The notes under the pieces were generated by a model. The model searched no databases. It was given only the letters and a program-made list of their open reading frames with translations, and was not told where the DNA came from. Of a DNA stretch of 64,000 nt, positions 1 to 8,486 are shown one piece after another. The stretch is from JBIKLM01 sp044375105 (GTDB taxonomy: Bacteria > Planctomycetota > UBA1135 > GCA-002686595). Where the stretch lies: contig JBILNK010000001.1 in the NCBI GenBank assembly GCA_044375105.1, forward strand, positions 5,256 to 69,255, given 5' to 3'. Numbering within the stretch: the stretch's first letter is position 1; each line of letters opens with the position of its first letter. Both the position numbers and the translations under genes were made by a program.

Positions 1-645
1 CAGGGCCGCGGCGCCCAGCACACTGGAGACCCCCTCGGCCTCCTCGCGGCTCGAGACGATCCCGGTCGAGGCCAGCACGGCCTTGGCCCGGTTGCTGGCG
101 TCGAACTCGACCGGCAGGGTCACCAGCTGGAACAGCACCACCAGGCCGAACAGGGCCACGCCGGCCAGCATCAAGCCGATGCCCGCGGACCCGGACCCGG
201 CGGTCATGAATGCGCCGATCATGAACGGGATGGTCCACAGCCGCGAGCCGATGTTGACCACCGGAACCAGGGCCGAGCGCATGCCCAGCCAGGCGTAGGC
301 CTGGGCGTGCTGGATGGCGTGGCCGGCCTCGTGGGCCGCCACGGCGATCGATGAGATCGAGCGGCCATCGTAGACGTCCGGGGACAGGCGCAGGGTGCGC
401 GAGCGCGGATCGTAGTGGTCCGAGAGGAAGCCCTGGTGGCGCTCGATCGTCACGTCGTGGGCCCCGCCGGCGTGGGCCACGGCCAGGGCCGCTTCCGCGC
501 CGGTCATGCCCGAGCGCACCCCCACCTGGGCGAAGCGATGGAAGGCGCTCTTCACGCGGGCCTGGGCGGCCAGGCTGAGGCCACCGGCCACCAGGGTGAT
601 CAGCATCCAGATCGGGTCGATTCCGAGGAACATCGCAAGGGTCAT
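1..645 (-). CDS. Membrane zinc metallopeptidase, YugP/DUF2 family (C-terminus cut by window edge)
   Basis: Translation of the reverse strand from the ATG at 645 gives 215 residues that run off the window start. An N-terminal hydrophobic segment (about residues 6-26) is followed by the zinc motif HEAGH at 105-109, then two further hydrophobic stretches and the motif VEFDASNRA, whose Glu fits the third zinc ligand. This order is that of the YugP-type neutral zinc peptidases (Zn_peptidase_2), which sit in the cytoplasmic membrane; their substrates are mostly unknown. Only the last few residues should be missing, since the family is about 225-235 aa. The start is supported by a TAGGCT hexamer 7 nt upstream and no Shine-Dalgarno sequence. 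Family is confident, physiological role is not. Confidence 0.9.
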   Translation of the reverse strand, partial: MTLAMFLGIDPIWMLITLVAGGLSLAAQARVKSAFHRFAQVGVRSGMTGAEAALAVAHAGGAHDVTIERHQGFLSDHYDPRSRTLRLSPDVYDGRSISSIAVAAHEAGHAIQHAQAYAWLGMRSALVPVVNIGSRLWTIPFMIGAFMTAGSGSAGIGLMLAGVALFGLVVLFQLVTLPVEFDASNRAKAVLASTGIVSSREEAEGVSSVLGAAAL

Positions 646-1057
646 GGCGCGCAGCCTACGAAGCGGGAGCGGGGCCGTTGGCCGGCCGGGCAGGGGGTAA
701 TGGAGGCGGGAGGTACGGCGGGAGAAACCGCGGGGCGGCAGCCTAGCAGTCGAGAGGGTGCATCGACGCCGGGTCGAAACCCGTGCCCGCCGAGATCCCG
801 CGGACCGAGCGCCGGCTCGGCCTGTGCGGGGCACCCGAACTCGAAGCGGGGCTGGATCCCCTTTGGATCCCTCGAAATAGGACACGGCGCGGTTGTCCGC
901 AACCGCGGCGCGCACCGACGGCGGAGCGCTACGCGGCTGCCCGGGGTCGATTCACGCCGGCGCTGCAGGTCCGCGAACCACCCCCGGCCCCGGAGGACTG
1001 CGCCACCCCACGGCAGCCCGCACCCGGACGCTGGGCAGCGGCGAGGGGTCCGCGGGC
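646..1057. other. Intergenic, 412 nt, no gene seen
   Basis: This lies between two reverse-strand genes. It holds the -10-like box of the zinc peptidase at 653-658 and an 8-bp inverted repeat with a 4-nt loop at 888-907, about 150 nt downstream of the fhs stop. The reverse strand after that hairpin is only weakly T-rich, so it is at best a poor terminator. The open frames here are Arg/Pro-rich and show no recognisable protein. Confidence 0.5.
653..658 (-). promoter_or_regulatory. Candidate -10 box (TAGGCT) for the zinc peptidase
   Basis: TAGGCT on the reverse strand ends 7 nt before the ATG at 645, leaving no room for a ribosome binding site. It fits a leaderless transcript. No -35 element is visible. 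Confidence 0.45.
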
Positions 1058-2737
1058 CTAGAGCCCGACGATGCGGCCGTCCGCGTCCAGATCGATCCCG
1101 CGGTAGGAGGGTTTGCTCCCGAGGCCGGGCATGGTCTGGATGTCGCCGCACAGGGGCACCGCGAAGCCGGCTCCGGCCAGCACGGTCAGACCGCGCACGG
1201 AGAGGTCGTAGCCGCGCGGGCGTCCGAGCAGTTTGGGATCGTGGCTCAAGCTGAACTGGGTTTTCGCCACGCAGATCGGCAGGCGCCCGTGGCCCTGGGA
1301 CTCCGCGCGCCAGAGCTGCTCCTGGGCGCGCGCTTCGTAGCTGACCCCGGCGGCCCCGTAGACCTGGGTGGCCACGCGGGCAAGCTTGTCTTTGAGCGGC
1401 AGCTCGAGCCCGTACAGGGGCCGGAAGTCGGCGCGCCCGGATTCCGCCGCGGCCACCACGGACTCGGCCAGGGCCCGCCCGCCCTCGCCGCCCTGGGCGA
1501 AAACGAAGCTCTGGGCCACGCTGCTAGCGCCGGCCGCCAGGGCGCGCGCTTCGATGCGGGCCAGCTCGGCCGGCGTGTCGGTGGGGAAGCGGTTGATCGC
1601 CACGACGGCGGGCACCCCGAACAGCCGCAGCGTCTCGAGGTGTGCTTCGAGGTTTGGCAGGCCGGCCTCCAGGGCGGCCAGGTCTTCCTGCTCGAGTTCC
1701 TTGGGCAAGGCCTTGCCGGGCTTCAGGGAGAACTTGCCGGAATGGACCTTGAGGGCCCGCACCGTGGTGACGAGCACGGCCGCGTCCGGGCGCATCCCGG
1801 AGATCCGGCACTTGAGGTTGAAGAACTTCTCCGCGCCCATGTCGGCGCCGAAACCCGCCTCTGTGACCACGTAGTCGGCGTGGGCCGCGGCGATGCGGTC
1901 CGCCAGGATCGAGCAATTGCCGTGGGCGATGTTGGCGAACGGCCCGGTGTGCACCAGCGCCGGCGTGCCTTCGACGGTCTGTACCAGGGTCGGATCGAGC
2001 GCGTCGCGCAGCAGCGCCGCCATGGCACCGGCCACGCCCAGCTCCTCGGCTTGCACCGGCTCGCCGGAGAGGCGCTCGCCGACCTGGATCGCGCCCAGGC
2101 GCCGGCGCAGGTCCACGATGCTCGTGGAGAGCGCCAGGATCGCCATGACCTCGGAGGCCGAAGTGATCGTGAAGGCCGCGTCGCGCGGCACGCCGTTCTG
2201 CGCTCCGCCGAGGCCGATGCGGATCTGGCGCAGGGCCCGGTCGTTCATGTCGACGACGCGCGGGAAGCTGACCCGCTCGGGGTCCAGCTGGGCCGGATTG
2301 CCGAGCAACATCGAGGTGTCGAGGGCGGCGCACAGCAGGTTGTTGGCCGCCGCCACGGCGTGGAAATCCCCGGTCAGGTGCAGGTTGATCTGCTCGGCCG
2401 GTTCGAGCGTCGAGGCGCCCCCGCCGCAGCCGCCGCCCTTGACCCCGAAAATCGGTCCCATCGAGGGCTGGCGCAGGGTCGCGATCGTGCGCTTGCCGAT
2501 GCGCTCGAGCGCCATCGAGAGGCCGATCGTGTGCACGGTCTTGCCTTCCCCGGCTGGGGTCGGGTTGACCGCCGTGACCAGCACCAGTTTCGCGCCTGGC
2601 CGGGGCGGCTGCTGGGCGAGGCGGTGGTCGAGTTTGGCCCGGTAGCGCCCGTAGGGTTCCCAGGCGTCGTGGGGCAGGTCCAGGGCCCGCGCCAGGTCGG
2701 CGATCGGGCGCAACGGCTTTTTCGGGGCGGGCATCAT
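1058..2737 (-). CDS. fhs: Formate--tetrahydrofolate ligase
   Basis: This cytosolic enzyme makes 10-formyl-THF from formate, THF and ATP, feeding purine, formyl-Met and one-carbon metabolism. The 559-aa product has the normal family length. The nucleotide-binding loop PTPAGEGKT is near residues 59-67, followed by the family stretches RQPSMGPIFGVKGGG and NLHLTGDFHAV. The ATG used gives MMPAPKK; its A is shared with the stop of a 47-codon upstream frame (TGATG), so translation could be coupled. No other folate gene is adjacent. A TAGCCT box at 2891-2896 is the only promoter-like element upstream. Confidence 0.97.
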   Translation of the reverse strand: MMPAPKKPLRPIADLARALDLPHDAWEPYGRYRAKLDHRLAQQPPRPGAKLVLVTAVNPTPAGEGKTVHTIGLSMALERIGKRTIATLRQPSMGPIFGVKGGGCGGGASTLEPAEQINLHLTGDFHAVAAANNLLCAALDTSMLLGNPAQLDPERVSFPRVVDMNDRALRQIRIGLGGAQNGVPRDAAFTITSASEVMAILALSTSIVDLRRRLGAIQVGERLSGEPVQAEELGVAGAMAALLRDALDPTLVQTVEGTPALVHTGPFANIAHGNCSILADRIAAAHADYVVTEAGFGADMGAEKFFNLKCRISGMRPDAAVLVTTVRALKVHSGKFSLKPGKALPKELEQEDLAALEAGLPNLEAHLETLRLFGVPAVVAINRFPTDTPAELARIEARALAAGASSVAQSFVFAQGGEGGRALAESVVAAAESGRADFRPLYGLELPLKDKLARVATQVYGAAGVSYEARAQEQLWRAESQGHGRLPICVAKTQFSLSHDPKLLGRPRGYDLSVRGLTVLAGAGFAVPLCGDIQTMPGLGSKPSYRGIDLDADGRIVGL

Positions 2738-2880
2738 CAGCGGTCAGCTTCCCATTCCGGGAGAGGCGGCTCCAGAGCCGGGGGCGCCACCCCGTCGCCA
2801 CGGAACTGCCCCCCGTGGGCCAGGCGGGCCCCGGAACGCCCTTGGGAGGCCCCCCCATCGACTCGGAGGAGCGATCGCAT
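2737..2880 (-). CDS. Possible 47-aa upstream reading frame coupled to fhs
   Basis: A reverse-strand ATG at 2880 opens a frame of 47 codons whose TGA overlaps the fhs ATG as TGATG. A TAGCCT hexamer lies 10 nt before this ATG, the arrangement seen before several solid genes in the window. The predicted peptide (MRSLLRVDGG...) has no recognisable motif and is not rich in any single amino acid that would suggest attenuation. In DNA this GC-rich, chance open frames are common, so the case rests on the stop-start overlap and the box. Confidence 0.25.
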   Translation of the reverse strand: MRSLLRVDGGASQGRSGARLAHGGQFRGDGVAPPALEPPLPEWEADR

Positions 2881-3039
2881 GGCTGGGAAGAGGCTACCGA
2901 TTTCGTCCAACCGAGGGCCTGGACAATTTCCCGCTTCCAGGAGGAGCCGTCTCGGGGAAAAAGGGGGCGCTATCCTTGCGTGAGCTGGAGATCGTGGCTG
3001 TTCCCTCTGCCGCCCGGCCCGCTCCCAAAGAACCCATCC
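2738..3039. other. Divergent intergenic region between fhs and the MerR gene, 302 nt
   Basis: It contains the possible upstream frame and TAGCCT box of fhs on the reverse strand. On the forward strand TATCCT near 2971 could serve as the -10 of the MerR gene, about 65 nt before its ATG. I looked for a ZTP (pfl) riboswitch ahead of fhs and did not find its conserved elements. Confidence 0.4.
2891..2896 (-). promoter_or_regulatory. Candidate -10 box (TAGCCT) for fhs and its upstream frame
   Basis: TAGCCT on the reverse strand lies 10 nt before the ATG at 2880 and about 150 nt before fhs. It matches the hexamer found immediately before several other genes here. No -35 consensus is visible. Confidence 0.3.
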
Positions 3040-3654
3040 ATGGCCAGCCAAGCGCAAGATCCTTCTAGCCCGGGCCGACATCCCGCCGAGGCCGCGCCGA
3101 TCGATTACGAATCCGACGGTCTCCAATCCCCGGGCGGGCGAGTCCCTGTGGCGCGCGGTGCGCCAGCCCCTGCCGAGCACCCGCAGACGCCGCCCGAGCT
3201 GCTCAAGATCGGCGACTTCGCGCGCTTGGCCGACACCAACTTGCGCACGCTGCGCTACTATGAGGAGCTGGGGCTGCTGGAGCCAGCTCGGCGCAGCCAA
3301 GGCGGCTTCCGCTACTACCGGCCGACGGACCTCAACCGCCTGCGGATGATCCGCGACCTGCAGGACCTCGGCCTGTCCCTGGACGCCATCCGCGATCTCT
3401 TGGCCACGCGCCAGACGGGCCTGCCTCGCCGCGAGATGCTGGCGCGCGTGGCGCGCGCCCTCGAAGAACAGCAGCGCCTGATCCAGAAGCGCATCCAGGA
3501 GCTCGAGGCGCAGGTCGACGGCCTCAAGCTGGCGCGCATCAAACTGGACGCCTGCGGGATGTGCAGCCACTCCCCCACGCCCTTCAACAACCACTGCGAA
3601 CCCTGCACGGCGACCGGCGAAGAACTGCCGAAGCCCCTCAGCGCCCTGTTCTGA
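3040..3654 (+). CDS. MerR-family regulator with a C-terminal Cys cluster
   Basis: The ATG at 3040 gives 204 aa. After a Pro/Ala-rich N-terminal extension, the MerR winged-helix DNA-binding domain occupies about residues 54-122 (LRTLRYYEELGLLEP, then GFRYYRPTDLNRLRMI). A dimerisation coiled coil follows at about 135-168. The tail has four cysteines in a CX2C-X10-CX2C arrangement (C172, C175, C186, C189), which could hold zinc or an Fe-S cluster. SoxR has a different spacing, so this is not SoxR. The next gene on the same strand, 215 nt away, is a cysteine desulfurase, so a role in sulfur, metal or redox sensing is plausible but is inference. An upstream in-frame start at 2815 would add an unlikely Arg/Ser-rich leader. 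Confidence 0.85.
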   Translation: MASQAQDPSSPGRHPAEAAPIDYESDGLQSPGGRVPVARGAPAPAEHPQTPPELLKIGDFARLADTNLRTLRYYEELGLLEPARRSQGGFRYYRPTDLNRLRMIRDLQDLGLSLDAIRDLLATRQTGLPRREMLARVARALEEQQRLIQKRIQELEAQVDGLKLARIKLDACGMCSHSPTPFNNHCEPCTATGEELPKPLSALF

Positions 3655-3837
3655 GCCCCAGGCTCTGAGCGCGCTCTGGCGGGCGAGCGGGGAGAGGTGG
3701 GCCAAAAGCCCCGAAGCGGGCTCCAGGGCCGGCCGCTGGTGCGCCTCTGGAGCCGCCGGCCGCGCCCCCCCCGAGCCAACCCGCGCTCTGCGCAGGCAGC
3801 GCCGGCCCCGAGCCCCCCCCATCCCGCCGGCTCCGGT

Positions 3838-3843
3838 TAGCCT
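3838..3843 (+). promoter_or_regulatory. Candidate -10 box (TAGCCT) for the cysteine desulfurase
   Basis: TAGCCT precedes the ATG at 3870 by 26 nt, which would give a short leader of roughly 20 nt. It matches the hexamer seen before other genes in this window; no -35 is visible. Confidence 0.35.
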
Positions 3844-3869
3844 GGTGGATCGCTTCCCGGCCATCGGAC

Positions 3870-5060
3870 ATGCAATCCTCGAGCGACGCCCCGATCCTCT
3901 ACTTCGACGCCAACGCCACCACCCCGGTCTGCGCCGAGGCCCTGGCGGCCATGCTGCCCCTGCTGCAGGAGCACTTCGGCAACGCCTCCTCGGCCCACGC
4001 CATGGGGCGCGCGCCCGCGGCCGCGGTGGCCCGCGCGCGCGAGCAGGTGGCGCAGCTGCTGGGCGCCCAGGAGTCGAGCGAGGTGGTCTTCACCGGCGGC
4101 GGCACCGAGTCCCTCAACGCGGTCCTGCACGCGGCCGCGGAACGCGCGCCCGCGCGCCCCAGGCTGCTGTTCTCCGCGGGCGAGCATTCCGCGGTGCTGA
4201 AGCCCGCCGAACGCCTGGCGGCCAAGCTGGGGCTCGAGCTGGTGCCGATCCCCCTCGACAGCCAGGGCCGGATCCAGGTGGACGCGGCCCTGGGCGCCCT
4301 GGATGGGCGCAGCGCGCTGCTGAGCCTGATCCACGCCAACAACGAAACCGGCGTGCACCTCGAAGGGGCGCAGATCCAGCGCCTCGCGGAGCGCGCCCGC
4401 GAGGTGGGAGCCTGGTTCCACCTGGATTGCGTGGCCTCCGCGGGAAAGCTGCCGCTCGAGGCCAACCGCTGGGGCGTGGACCTGGTCACGATCGCGCCGC
4501 ACAAGTTCTACGGACCGAAGGGCGTGGGCGTGCTGTGGGTGCGCCGCGGCCTCGAGTTCACGCCGCTGCTGATCGGCGGCAGCCAGGAGGCTGGACGGCG
4601 CGCCGGCACCTTGAATTCGGCCGGCCTGGCGGGCGCGGGCGCGGCCGCCGAGGTGGCGCGCCGCTTCGCTGCGGACGCAGCCCGGGTCCAGGGCCAGGCC
4701 GCCCTGCGCGACCGGTTCGAACGCGAGCTGGTCGACCGGGTGCCCCAAGCGCGCGCCCTCGGGCAGAACGCCCCGCGCATCTTCAACACGTCCTGCCTGG
4801 TCTTCCCGGGTGTCACGGGGGAATCGGCTCAGGCCCTGCTTTCGGAGTACGGCGTGTGTGTGTCCAGCGGCTCGGCCTGCGGATCGGCCAAGCGCAAGGG
4901 CAGCCACGTGCTCCTGGCCATGGGCGTGCCGCCCAGCGACGCGACCAGCACCCTGCGCTTCTCGTTCCTGCGCGGATTGACGGCCGGCGAGGTCGAAGCC
5001 GGCCTGGAGCGGACAGCCCAGGCGCTCGAGCAGCTCTACGCCCTGGCGCCCAGCCGTTGA
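3870..5060 (+). CDS. Cysteine desulfurase (NifS/IscS type, PLP-dependent)
   Basis: This class V aminotransferase-fold enzyme removes sulfur from cysteine to form an enzyme persulfide for Fe-S clusters and thiolated RNA or cofactors. The 396-aa product has the usual length. The N-terminus YFDANATTPV is typical. The PLP-binding lysine is K212 in APHKFYGPKG, and the catalytic cysteine is in SSGSACGSA, with C337 best aligned. That loop resembles group I (IscS/NifS) rather than SufS enzymes. No scaffold (IscU) or chaperone gene is nearby; the upstream neighbour is a Cys-rich MerR regulator. Which pathway it serves cannot be read from context. Confidence 0.95.
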   Translation: MQSSSDAPILYFDANATTPVCAEALAAMLPLLQEHFGNASSAHAMGRAPAAAVARAREQVAQLLGAQESSEVVFTGGGTESLNAVLHAAAERAPARPRLLFSAGEHSAVLKPAERLAAKLGLELVPIPLDSQGRIQVDAALGALDGRSALLSLIHANNETGVHLEGAQIQRLAERAREVGAWFHLDCVASAGKLPLEANRWGVDLVTIAPHKFYGPKGVGVLWVRRGLEFTPLLIGGSQEAGRRAGTLNSAGLAGAGAAAEVARRFAADAARVQGQAALRDRFERELVDRVPQARALGQNAPRIFNTSCLVFPGVTGESAQALLSEYGVCVSSGSACGSAKRKGSHVLLAMGVPPSDATSTLRFSFLRGLTAGEVEAGLERTAQALEQLYALAPSR

Positions 5061-5528
5061 GGGCAGCGGGCCTGCTGCGGACGGGCCGCTCGTTCGGCGC
5101 GCCCGCCGCGGGCCCGTGGAGCGTGGATCCGGGCGGACTGCCGCTCTTCCCCTGAACCCTGGGGGCCGCAAACCAGGCTGGGACCGCCAGGGGTCGGGAC
5201 CTCGCCCCCGCAGCGCCCCCGGCACCCGGCGGCTCGCTCGGGCCCCTCGACGGAAGAAATCCAGCCCGCCCGGCGCGTCGGACGCCCGCCCGGGGGACCG
5301 GGCCAGCCAGCGCGGCGGACGGCGCGGCCCCCGGCCCGGCCTCGCCGAGGCCGCAGCGGCCAACGCGGGGTTCTGTAGAGAAATCGATTCCCGCCGGGAT
5401 TTCAGGTCCGTTCGGCAAAGAAGCCCAGGGCTGTAGCCGTCGGCCGCGGTTTCGAGCAGGTATCTTTCTTGGCCCCGCGGGGCCGATCTCTGCCGGAGCA
5501 GGGTCCCGGTCCACCGCCGCCCTCCCCC
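5061..5528. other. Intergenic, 468 nt, no gene seen
   Basis: This lies between the cysteine desulfurase and a hypothetical gene. Frames here encode only Arg/Pro/Gly-rich sequence. The last 130 nt are less GC-rich and contain TATCTT at 5461-5466, a possible -10 for the next gene with a leader of about 55 nt. Confidence 0.45.
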
Positions 5529-6080
5529 ATGGAAGCCGAAGCAACCGTCTACCACGTGCAGGTGCGTGGGTTCTGGAACACCACCCACGAGTTCTCCCAG
5601 GACACCGACACGGGCCGCAAGGTGCTCGGCACGCTCAGCATCAAGCGCAGCCTCTGGATGGTGACCGAGGGCGTCTACAAGCCCCTCGAGGGCGAGGTGC
5701 TGACCTTCCGCCGCGACCCGGGCCTGCTGCGCAGCCAATTCAGCGTCTGGACCGACGGCCGGGAGTGGCTGGGATCCTCCCTGCGCTGGACCACGGCCCG
5801 CCGCCGCATCGACCTGTCCACCGGCTCGAAGCCCTACACGATGCTGCCGATCGAAGGCTGGCGCATGGGCTGGTCCCTGTACGCCCCCAAGTCAGGCGAA
5901 ATGGCCCGCCTGGTGGCCCAGGGGCTCGGCCGGCGGGCACGCATCGAGTCCTACCGCCGCATCGAGTTCCCGATGCTGGTGCTGATGTACTTCCTGGGGT
6001 CCCAGATCTACCCCGAGTCCCTGCTGCCCGGTCCGCAGCCGGAAAAGGTCAAGGCGCAGGCCTCGGCCACGGCGGTCTGA
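5529..6080 (+). CDS. Hypothetical protein, beta-rich, 183 aa
   Basis: I do not recognise a family with confidence. The ATG at 5529 is preceded by a C-rich run and gives 183 aa. The sequence alternates aromatic and charged residues in a way that suggests beta strands (VYHVQVRGFWNTTHEF, QFSVWTDGREWLGSSLRWTT), followed by a hydrophobic segment FPMLVLMYFLGSQIY near residues 150-164. The overall look recalls tubby/LURP-one or scramblase-like barrels, but that is only an impression. No signal peptide is evident. An upstream TTG at 5469 is possible but would add a Pro-rich leader. A strong hairpin lies 54 nt past the stop. Confidence 0.75.
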   Translation: MEAEATVYHVQVRGFWNTTHEFSQDTDTGRKVLGTLSIKRSLWMVTEGVYKPLEGEVLTFRRDPGLLRSQFSVWTDGREWLGSSLRWTTARRRIDLSTGSKPYTMLPIEGWRMGWSLYAPKSGEMARLVAQGLGRRARIESYRRIEFPMLVLMYFLGSQIYPESLLPGPQPEKVKAQASATAV

Positions 6081-6133
6081 ACCGCGAGGCCGGCCGACCT
6101 GCCTAGGACCCGGGCTCGGCCCGGGGGAGCCAA

Positions 6134-6174
6134 GGCCTCCGGCTCCGAGGGAGCCCCTCTGGAGCCCGGAGGCC
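6134..6174 (+). terminator. Long imperfect GC-rich hairpin after the hypothetical gene
   Basis: Arms 6134-6146 and 6161-6174 pair with one bulge, and the interior GAGGG/CCCTC extends the stem to about 18 bp around a 3-nt loop. No T-run follows, so it is a terminator-like or RNA-stabilising structure rather than a canonical intrinsic terminator. Confidence 0.45.
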
Positions 6175-6344
6175 CGTGGCTCCGGGGGCCTCGCGCGGAA
6201 GCGGAGCGTCCCCCGCCGGCCTATCGCTGGAGCCCACTTCCGGCACAGGCAGCTCGGGCGCTGCTCCCGCCCGGGGAAGATAGGCACGCAACAAACGTCC
6301 CAACCGTCCTGGTCCGGTCCGGCTTCCCAAACACGCTCCGAGAC

Positions 6345-8339
6345 ATGCGCCCCAACGTCGTTCTTGCCCTGGTCCTCCTGGCCGTGGGCGCCCTGGTGTT
6401 CGCGATGCTCTCCGGCGGCGGCCAGAAGCCGGCCGAACCGGGGGGGGGCGCCCGGATCGAGGTCGAAGGCGACAGCGCGGCAGCCCGTCCGAGCAGCGAA
6501 CTGCGCGGCGCCAGCGAGCGAGACCTTCCGAACCCGGAAGCGGCGGTGCGGGAGGCCGCGCCGGTGCTGGAGCGGGCGGCGCTGAACGGCGATCAGCAGG
6601 TGTTCGCCGGCCGTCTGTTCGGGACTGTCTTCGGGCCGAGCGGCGAGCCCGTCGCGAACGCCCTGTTGCAGGTGCGCAAGGGCGCCGGCAACTCCCCGCT
6701 CGCGGCCCTGCAGCTGCTCGCGGCGGGTCCCGTGAATCCGGCCAAGGTGTGGACGACCCGCACCAACGCCCAGGGCGAATACAGCCTGGTCGGCGCGGAG
6801 CCGGGCGACGGCTACATGATCGGCGCGAGCCACCCGGACTATGCGCCCGTGGAGGTCAGCTCCGTGCGCATTCCGGATGTCGGCGAGCTGCGCCGCGACC
6901 TGGTGCTCAACGAGGGCTTCGTGGTGCTCGGCTACGTGCGCGACTTCAACACGGGCCAGCCGATTGCCAAGGCGCGCCTGCGGCTGGTGGACCTGATGCT
7001 CTCGACCCTGCCGCCCGACGACCCGCGGGTCAGCGCTCGTACGGCCGAGAGCGACGACACCGGCCTGTATCGCTTCGACCACGTGCCCTCGGGCATGTTC
7101 GCCTTGACGGCCTCCGCGGCCACCTACGGCTCGCTGACCTTCAACGATGTCAATGTGGGCACCCAGCCCACCGTGTCGCGGGACTTCCGCCTGCAGCCGG
7201 GCGTGGCCATGGCCGGGCAAGTGGTCACCCCGGGTCGCCAGGGCATCGGTGGGGCGCGCCTCACGGCGATGTCCGACTCGGGCGTCAATTCCCAGGCCCG
7301 CGCGGTCTCCAAGCCGGACGGCAGCTTCGTGATCGAGGAGCTGACCGAAGGCACCTACTCGCTGATCGTGGAGGCCCCGGGCTGGGGCACCCGGCGCCTC
7401 AACCGGATCGAGGCCGACGCCCAGGACGTGCTGATCGAGATGATCCAGCAGGGCACGGTCGAGGGCCAGGTGATCGATCGGGCCAGCGGCCAGCCGGTGC
7501 CGACGTTCCAGGCCATCGTGCGGGCCGTGATCCCCAACTCGCCCGTGTACGGGCGCCGCGTCGGGGTCCAGGACGTCAAGAACGATCCCCAGGGCAAGTA
7601 TTCGGTCGGCGGGCTGGACAGCGGCTCGTACGTGGTCGAGATCCAGGCGGACGGGTACGCGCCGACCTACTCGGCTCCCTTCGAGGTCCCCCAGGGGCTG
7701 GTGGTCTCGGGGATCCAAGTGTTCCTCTCGACCGGCGGCAAGCTGATCGGCGTGGTGGTCAACGGCCAGACCGGCGCCCCCATCGTCGGCGCCGAGGTGC
7801 GCACGTTCGACAACGCCTACATCGATCACCCCCTGGCCGGCCTGCTGGGGGCGGGGGCGCCTCGCACCACCACCGATCGCAGCGCGCGCACCGACAAGGA
7901 GGGCCGCTTCGAGCTGCCCTACCTGTGGCCGGACGTGTATCAGATCCAGATCACGGCCCCCGGGCTGTTGCGCACGATCCGCAAGGATGTGCGGGTCCCG
8001 GACAGCTCCACCCCCACCGACCTGGGCGTGATCCGCTTGGATCTGGGATCGAGCCTCAAGGGACGGGTCACCGACGGGGCCGGTCGCCCCTTGCCGGGTG
8101 CGACGGTCGGCCTGACCGCCACCTCCGAATCGATCGGCTTCTACAACACGATCACCAACGAATCGGGGGCCTACGAATTCCGCAACGTCAAGCCCGGCGG
8201 CTACCGGCTGCACGCCACCCGCCCGGTGGAGGCGGCCAACCCCTTCGCCTCGATCGCCGACATGACCACCAGCCAGGTCAATGTGACGCTCTACGAGGGG
8301 CAGGAAATCTCGCAGGACCTGCGGATCGCCTCCGATTGA
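6345..8339 (+). CDS. Membrane-anchored protein with about six carboxypeptidase-regulatory-like repeats
   Basis: The 664-aa product begins with a single hydrophobic segment (RPNVVLALVLLAVGALVF) with no lipobox, so it is either anchored or exported. From about residue 88 to the end there are about six tandem domains of the carboxypeptidase-regulatory-like (transthyretin/Ig-like) type. Each has the pattern G-x-V-x-D, then GxPVxxAxV, then a Gly-rich ending of the form G(R/S/Y)-[FY]-x-[FLIV]-x-x-[LV]-x-x-G-x-Y. Examples are EGQVIDRASGQPVP, NPQGKYSVGGLDSGSY-like units and KGRVTDGAGRPLPGA. No enzymatic domain is present. Such repeats usually form rod-like surface proteins. A second, shorter paralogue follows directly after a 21-bp hairpin. 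Confidence 0.88.
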   Translation: MRPNVVLALVLLAVGALVFAMLSGGGQKPAEPGGGARIEVEGDSAAARPSSELRGASERDLPNPEAAVREAAPVLERAALNGDQQVFAGRLFGTVFGPSGEPVANALLQVRKGAGNSPLAALQLLAAGPVNPAKVWTTRTNAQGEYSLVGAEPGDGYMIGASHPDYAPVEVSSVRIPDVGELRRDLVLNEGFVVLGYVRDFNTGQPIAKARLRLVDLMLSTLPPDDPRVSARTAESDDTGLYRFDHVPSGMFALTASAATYGSLTFNDVNVGTQPTVSRDFRLQPGVAMAGQVVTPGRQGIGGARLTAMSDSGVNSQARAVSKPDGSFVIEELTEGTYSLIVEAPGWGTRRLNRIEADAQDVLIEMIQQGTVEGQVIDRASGQPVPTFQAIVRAVIPNSPVYGRRVGVQDVKNDPQGKYSVGGLDSGSYVVEIQADGYAPTYSAPFEVPQGLVVSGIQVFLSTGGKLIGVVVNGQTGAPIVGAEVRTFDNAYIDHPLAGLLGAGAPRTTTDRSARTDKEGRFELPYLWPDVYQIQITAPGLLRTIRKDVRVPDSSTPTDLGVIRLDLGSSLKGRVTDGAGRPLPGATVGLTATSESIGFYNTITNESGAYEFRNVKPGGYRLHATRPVEAANPFASIADMTTSQVNVTLYEGQEISQDLRIASD

Positions 8340-8410
8340 GGCGCGGCTCTGGGCCGGTTGCGGAGCCGTGCGGATGAACTCGCCCCGATCGTTGCGGGGC
8401 CCGGAGCGAG

Positions 8411-8455
8411 CCGGGCCCGATCGGAGCGGGCGCTGCCCGCTCCGATCGGGCCCGG
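8411..8455 (+). terminator. Perfect 21-bp inverted repeat with a 3-nt loop between two paralogous genes
   Basis: Bases 8411-8431 are exactly complementary to 8435-8455 around the loop GCT. It lies 72 nt past one stop and 31 nt before the next ATG. There is no T-tract. It probably terminates or attenuates transcription between the genes. It would lie inside the next gene if the frame began at 8358, so it argues for the start at 8487. Confidence 0.6.
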
Positions 8456-8486
8456 GCAGCCGCACGAAGCGGCGGGACGGCGCTCC

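Noticed and set aside
2738..2880. ZTP (pfl) riboswitch upstream of fhs
   Set aside because: A CCGCCTGG string is present, but the other conserved elements and the pseudoknot arrangement were not found.
893..2983. 696-codon forward frame across fhs
   Set aside because: Antisense to the clear formate-THF ligase; composition is His/Gln/Gly-rich and shows no family.
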